Shown here: positions 58,701-64,000 of the stretch, piece by piece | How positions within the stretch are numbered: the stretch's first letter is position 1 | Layout of the letters: every line of letters starts with the position of its first letter | DNA from: Mortierella sp. BCC40632 | Lineage: Eukaryota > Mortierellomycota > Mortierellomycetes > Mortierellales > Mortierellaceae | Length of the DNA: 64,000 nucleotides | Direction: 5' to 3' | Assembly (NCBI GenBank): GCA_011634665.1 | Contig: WAEK01000006.1 | Location: forward strand, 2,054,501 to 2,118,500 | Notes under the pieces: generated by a model | What the model was told of the DNA's origin: nothing | Seen by the model: only the letters and a program-made list of their open reading frames with translations | Databases searched by the model: none | Program-made: the position numbers and the translations under genes

Positions 58701-59443
58701 TTTAATGCTTTGTGTGACATCTGGAGTCGGTTCATTCGTTCATGCGTCTACCTCTTGAAGCGGACTACAATCCACAGCGTGTAGTCAACGCGCTAGTCCA
58801 GAGAGAAGAGGGCTAGACTGTCGAGTGCTGGTCCATGGAGTGCTGGTCAATGGAGTGCTAGACTATTGAGCCTTGACTCATGGGAACTCTTCTAAAGTGA
58901 AGAGGAAGGTCTTAGTCAAGGAAGGGAATGTAGGATGAGCAAGGAGTCATTGCATGCAAAGGAGTCAAGGGCGACAATGCTGATCGCTTAAACGTGACTG
59001 ATTGTGGAAGGAATCGAAAGGACAAATTAGATCGAGAAGTCTATTTTTTTCCGATGAGATGGTTAATTGCATTAGCATTCATGTGTCAAGTGCCGATCAA
59101 GTACATTTGAAGCCCGATGCTACCCAGAGGGCAAGGCCGCCTGACAATAGATGGCCTCCTTTCTTTTTGTTGAGTGCAAAATATTCTGCACTGGACTAGT
59201 TATGGTATAGAATGACAGATTCACTAGTGCTTTCTACAAATAACACCATAGGAAGACCAAACCTGGCCGGAAGGGGACGGTAAGGGGAGTGTTGGCAATA
59301 TTCCAATCCTAAGAATTCAACTGAAGGGCGCTCGAGGGGCAAAGTATTTCGATGAACTACAGCATATGGTAACCATGATCGGTAAGTGAAGGTTCAGCTA
59401 CTTGCCTCCTCAAACGTCGACAACACTAGCAAAAGACGAACGA
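55789..59443. other. Long gene-poor region
   Basis: Frames of 60-114 codons on all tracks, none with motifs or conserved structure. A short phrase GGAGTGCT-GG/AG is repeated three times near 58826-58862. I identify no RNA gene by eye. The right end holds the promoter of the next gene, without a clear TATA box. Confidence 0.5.
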
Positions 59444-62006
59444 ATGATACGACCGTACCTTGCCATCTGGACACTCTGGATGGGCCTATCGCTTTTGGTA
59501 GCAGCCGAGTCAAATATAAATGGTGGCGACGTGTTGGATCTAGGCGATAGCAATAGCCAAGAATTTCTTGCTGACAACTGCCATGGTTCAGCTGTAGATA
59601 TACTTTGGCATAAAGATAAGAAGCACGCTGGCTCCAAAGCAGGTCATCGTCATCATTCTGGTGGCAAAAAACATCGGCATCAAAGAAGCAAAAATAGGAA
59701 TTGCAAGAAGACCGCTGCGCTGACTCAAAGGCCGGTAACAGTCATCGATGTAATTGACGGAATAACCTACATACGAGTGGTGGAGGATGACAATGCCGGA
59801 ACCACAATTAGCAGGGAATGTGAAAACAAGGTCACCATCACGGATACCATTGACGGCACGACATACACGAGGGCGGTAAAAAATGGGGATGGATTATCGA
59901 TCGACAGCAGGAGCACGGCTGCCCACACTATTGACGGCACGACATACTTACGTACTGTTGTCAATGGTGATGGGACGACAGTTTCATATAGAAGAGGCGA
60001 GAAAGTGACGATTACTGACGTTGTTGATGGTACGACCCACACACGCACGGTTTCCAATGGTGCCATGACGACCCTTCCATACGGCAAAAGACATATAACA
60101 ATCACTGACACTATCAACGGAGTGGTCATTACACGGACGATTAAAGATGGGGATAGAACTTCTTTGGGAAAGAGATGTTCTACAAGGGTCGTTGTCATCA
60201 CAGATACTGCAGGCGGTTCAACATTCATTCGCACAGTCACTAATGGACAACAGATTTCATATCCAAATCCGACAACGGTGACTATCACAGAGATTGTAGA
60301 TCGTACCGCCTCCACTCATACCGGGATCGATGGCAGCGGAACCTCGCTCCTTTGTTCCAACGATTTAGTGACTATCACGGACACAATTAACGGAGCGACA
60401 TACACAAGAACGGTTAGAAATGGAGACTCAACCTTGCTAGAGAGAATATGTGACCTCGGCATCAATGTGATCACGGACACTGTTGGAGAGTCTACATTTA
60501 CGCGTACTGTCACCAATGGTCAGCAGACTTCTTACTCGTGTCTCACAGCGGTAACGATCACAGATACTGTTGATGACACTACTTTTACTCGCACAGTCAC
60601 CAATGGCAACAAGATTTCTTTTATTTGTTCAAAGAGAATTGCAGCAATCACAGTGAGTGGCACGACGGATACAGGGTCTGTTCATGATGGATACTCAACT
60701 TCTCTCATCTGCTCAGAAGGACATGTAACAATTACAGAGACTGTAGGTGGTATTGTCTACACACGCACAGTCACCAATGGCGACAGAACGGCTCTCCTTT
60801 GCTTGAGAGATCCCGTGACAATTACCGATACTATCAATGGCGAGGTACTCACACGAACAGTAAAAAATGGAGACTCCACTTCGTTAAATAAGATTTGTTC
60901 CAAGCAATGTTCAGTAATTATCACCGAAACAGCTGGTGCTTCAACACACACACGAACGGTTACCAATGGCCAACAAATCTCGCATCCGTGCCTCGCTGCT
61001 GTAACAATTACTGATACTGTGGATGGTATCATCTACAAGAGAGTGGTTACTAATGGAGACTCAACGTCTCTCTCTTGTACAAGAGGCCCAATAACTATAA
61101 CTGATACAATAAATGGAGAGACCTACACACGTACAGTCAACAACGGCGACTCGACATTGCTTTCAATGGAGCGACCCTCCTTGGGTCTGATCGTGATTAC
61201 AGACACTGCTGGTGGATCGACATACACGCGCACCGTCACCAATGGCCAACATACCTCCTATCCAAGTCAAGCTACCTTCACTATCACAGAGGTAATCAAC
61301 GATATCACCTACATTCACACAGTTACCAATGGTGAAAGAATCTCTTTCTCTTTCCCAAAAAGATCTATCGTCATCACAGACACCGCGAATGGCATTACAC
61401 ATACGAGAACAGTCACCAATAGCGACTCAGGTTGTCATTCCTGTCTAATGAGTTCTGTGGTGATAACAGACACCATTAATGACCTTACTTACACAAGGAC
61501 AGTAGCTAATGGGGACAGGACCTCCTTGGGTAGAAGCTGCTCTTCTGTTGCAATCTTCACTATCACGGATACGGTTGATGGAACAACATACACGAGGATC
61601 GTAAGCAACGGAGAAACAACATCATTGCCTTGCTCAAAGGGGCCAATTACTATCACAGAAACTATCGATGGGACAACCTACACTAGAATGGTCACTAATG
61701 GCGATAATGCATATTTCTCTTACTCTGGAGGTCCTGTGACAATTACTGAGACAGCCGATGGAACAACTTATGTTCGAATGGTGACCAATGGTGATAGAAC
61801 CTCCTTTCCTTTCAGCAAGGCTATCACCATCACGGACATAATTAACGGCAAGATGTACACAAGGACAGTCCTAAACGGCGAAGGAACGTCGCTAAACAAG
61901 GAGTGTCCGACAGAGAATACTTTAGTCTCTACTTTTACAAGTGAGGCATGTAAATTGGTAAGCTCATGAGTACTTCGATTAGACTGATCTCGCTTATCTT
62001 CGCCTC

Positions 62007-62042
<36 letters not shown>

Positions 62043-64000
62043 GAGAAGAAGAAGAAGAAGAAGAAGAAGAAGAAGAGTGTATTGAGACTAATTGTGAGAA
62101 CTAATGATCTTCATAGGCGCAGAAAGATGTAGTGACAATTACGGATTATGTAGATGGCACTGCTTCCACGCGCACAGTCACCAATGGTGCTAAAACGACC
62201 ATCCATTACCCAAGGGTGGCTACAATCACGGATGTTATCAACGGCCAGACATTTACCAGGACAGTTACCGATGGCGCCGGCACCAGTCTACAAAAGGAGT
62301 GTCCTACTATAACTGCGGTTGTAATCACAGAATCTGCTGGAGAGACGACATACACACGGGCAGTCACAAATAACCTTACCAAAGACTCTGTGTCTCTGGA
62401 CAAGAGCCTGAGCGATATCACAGATATTGTGGTTAGTCCTACGTCTTCACGCACGGCTATAACTGAACAGCTGACTTCACGCTTATTCCCTACTGCTGTG
62501 GCGATAACAGACACCACAAGCGGAGACAGAGTTTCTCTAATATGCTCAGCAAACCCTTTGACAATCATATCCACTCCAAAAGAACAGCTTCTCTCGAAAA
62601 CTAAGAGCGACCTGAGCTCTATTTCTCAGAGCAAGTATTGCCCAGCTGAGGTCACATTTGTGGTAACAGATACTGTAGGCAGTTTAACATATACCCGAAC
62701 AGTCACCAACGGCCAGCAGACATCATACGCAGGTCCAACAGCTGTGACCATCACGGAGACCGTTGGCGAAACTACATGTACTTGTATAGTTTCCAACGGC
62801 GACAATACGTTGATCAGCAGCTCAAAAGTTCCGGTAACAATCATAGACACTATCAATGGGGTGACCATTACAAGGGCAGTCAAAGATGGAGACTCAACCT
62901 CGATAGGCAGAGAGTGTCCTATCGGGGCTACAGTTGTGATCACAGACACGGCAGGCGAGTCAGTCTACACGCGCACAGTTACCAATGGCCAACAGACCTC
63001 CTATCCATGTCCCTTTGCTGTGACGATTACCGACACTGTCGATGGTTTAACCTACATCCGCACGGTCACCAATGGCGACAAGACCTCGCTTCCTTGTTCT
63101 AATGGCTCTATTACTATTACAGAGACTGTTGACAACACGATCTACACTCGCACAGTCACCAATGGCGATAATACCTCCCTCTCATTCTCCAAAGGCGCCG
63201 CCACTATCACAGATACGATTAACGGTGAGACTATCACGAGAACTGTCAAAGATGGTGACTCAACCTTGATAAGCAGGACATGCGTTTCCGGAACTACAGT
63301 TGAGATCACGGACACTATCGGAGAGTCAACCTACACACGCACAGCTACCAATGGACAGCAGACCTCTTATCCATGTTCCTCTGCTGTGACAATCACAGAA
63401 ATAGTTGATAGCACGACCTACATCCGCACGGTTGCCAATGGTGACTCGATCTCGCTCCAGCGCTCAAAAGGGCCTGTAGTCATTACGGACACGATCAACG
63501 GGGAAACTATTACAAGAACGGTGAAGGATGGAGACAAGACTTCAATATACAAAGAGTGCTCTACTGCGGCCCCTGTTGTGATCACGGATACTGCAGGCGG
63601 CTCAACAAATACCCGCACAGTCACCAACGGACAACAGACCTCCTACCCATGCTTCACAATTGTTACAATCACAGAGAACATCGATGGAACTACTTTTATA
63701 AGGACAGTTTCTGACGGTGATAGGACCTCCCTACTCTGTTCCAAGCACCCGGTGACAATCACAGATACCATCAATGGGAAGGTTTTCACAAGAACAGTGA
63801 ATGACGGAGACTCAACCTCGCTACAAAAGGATTGCTCTACTCAACAATGCACTCTCACCCAAATACTCAATAGCCAGACAACCAGACTTGTTTTTGACAA
63901 GTCAACCACGATTGACGTTCAGGTGTTATGTTCAACATCCGGGAGTACATTCACAACTACCGTGCCAGCAAGTACGCCATCAACATCGACTACAACAACC
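59444..64000 (+). CDS. Secreted tandem-repeat protein, diverged family member (runs off right edge)
   Basis: Starts MIRPYLAIWTLWMGLSLLVAA, a signal peptide; the frame open from 59402 begins with TTG. An acidic region, ILWHKDKKH and a shorter His/Lys/Gly cluster (HRHHSGGKKHRHQR) follow, then about 42 repeat units with the ITDT-x4-TYTRTVTNG core. One intron (61958-62116, GTAAGC to ATAG) falls at a unit boundary in phase 0 and contains T/A runs and a GAA microsatellite. Reading from 62117 to 64000 meets no stop and ends in a Thr/Ser linker (STPSTSTTTT), where the 30174 gene also switches to its Thr linker. A Cys-rich head is therefore expected beyond the window. Units near 62400-62640 are decayed. 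Confidence 0.87.
61958..62116 (+). other. Intron of the diverged repeat gene
   Basis: GTAAGCTCATGAG donor and TTCATAG acceptor. It contains a T10/A22 junction able to fold back and a GAA/AGA run. It is the only intron seen in this protein family within the window. Confidence 0.8.

Noticed and set aside
55789..59443. Possible tRNA or small RNA gene
   Set aside because: No cloverleaf or A/B box pair was found by eye; a covariance-model scan would be decisive.

Overview
The window is nuclear DNA of a filamentous, early-diverging fungus. Genes are split by short GT-AG introns, many carrying long homopolymer T or A tracts. Proteins include a fungal proteinase K-like protease pair, a full-size ABCG transporter and a Crypton-type tyrosine recombinase. 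The overall style resembles Mortierellomycotina (Mortierella and relatives); that placement is inference from style, not from a marker-gene search.

Positions 1-25.5 kb form a compact housekeeping block. In order it holds the 3' end of a Thr-rich gene, a CFD1/NUBP2 Fe-S scaffold ATPase, a gamma-tubulin complex component of GCP5/6 type, a small secreted Cys peptide, the DNA polymerase epsilon catalytic subunit (10 exons modelled, 2285 aa, introns removed in phase), VPS29 on the minus strand, and a full-size ABCG transporter of YOL075C type.

Positions 25.5-47.3 kb are accessory. They hold a family of secreted repeat proteins that I do not recognise as a described family. The layout is signal peptide, acidic region, His/Lys cluster, tandem units of about 30 residues built on an ITDT-x(4)-TYTRTVTNG core, Thr linker, Cys-rich module and a propeller-like C-terminus. 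One member is intact with about 40 units (30174-35198). One is reduced to a single unit and has one amber codon (26448-27953). One is a heavily broken pseudogene (44.7-46.5 kb), and one is a small relic (47.1-47.3 kb). Between them lies a transposon nest: a Crypton-like tyrosine recombinase, an inverted relic of a second copy, a broken Crinkler/RHS-type nuclease gene and two solo LTRs. One LTR sits in the nuclease gene with a 5-bp target duplication. A foldback element with long inverted ends lies at 28.0-28.4 kb.

Positions 47.5-64 kb hold a large ankyrin-repeat protein and two subtilases in tandem. One subtilase is canonical; the other has lost the oxyanion-hole Asn. After a long gene-poor stretch, a second, highly diverged member of the secreted repeat family (about 42 units) runs off the right edge.

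The accessory genes share a theme: paralogues with near-identical 5' blocks but diverged 3' parts, which points to ongoing local recombination or gene conversion.
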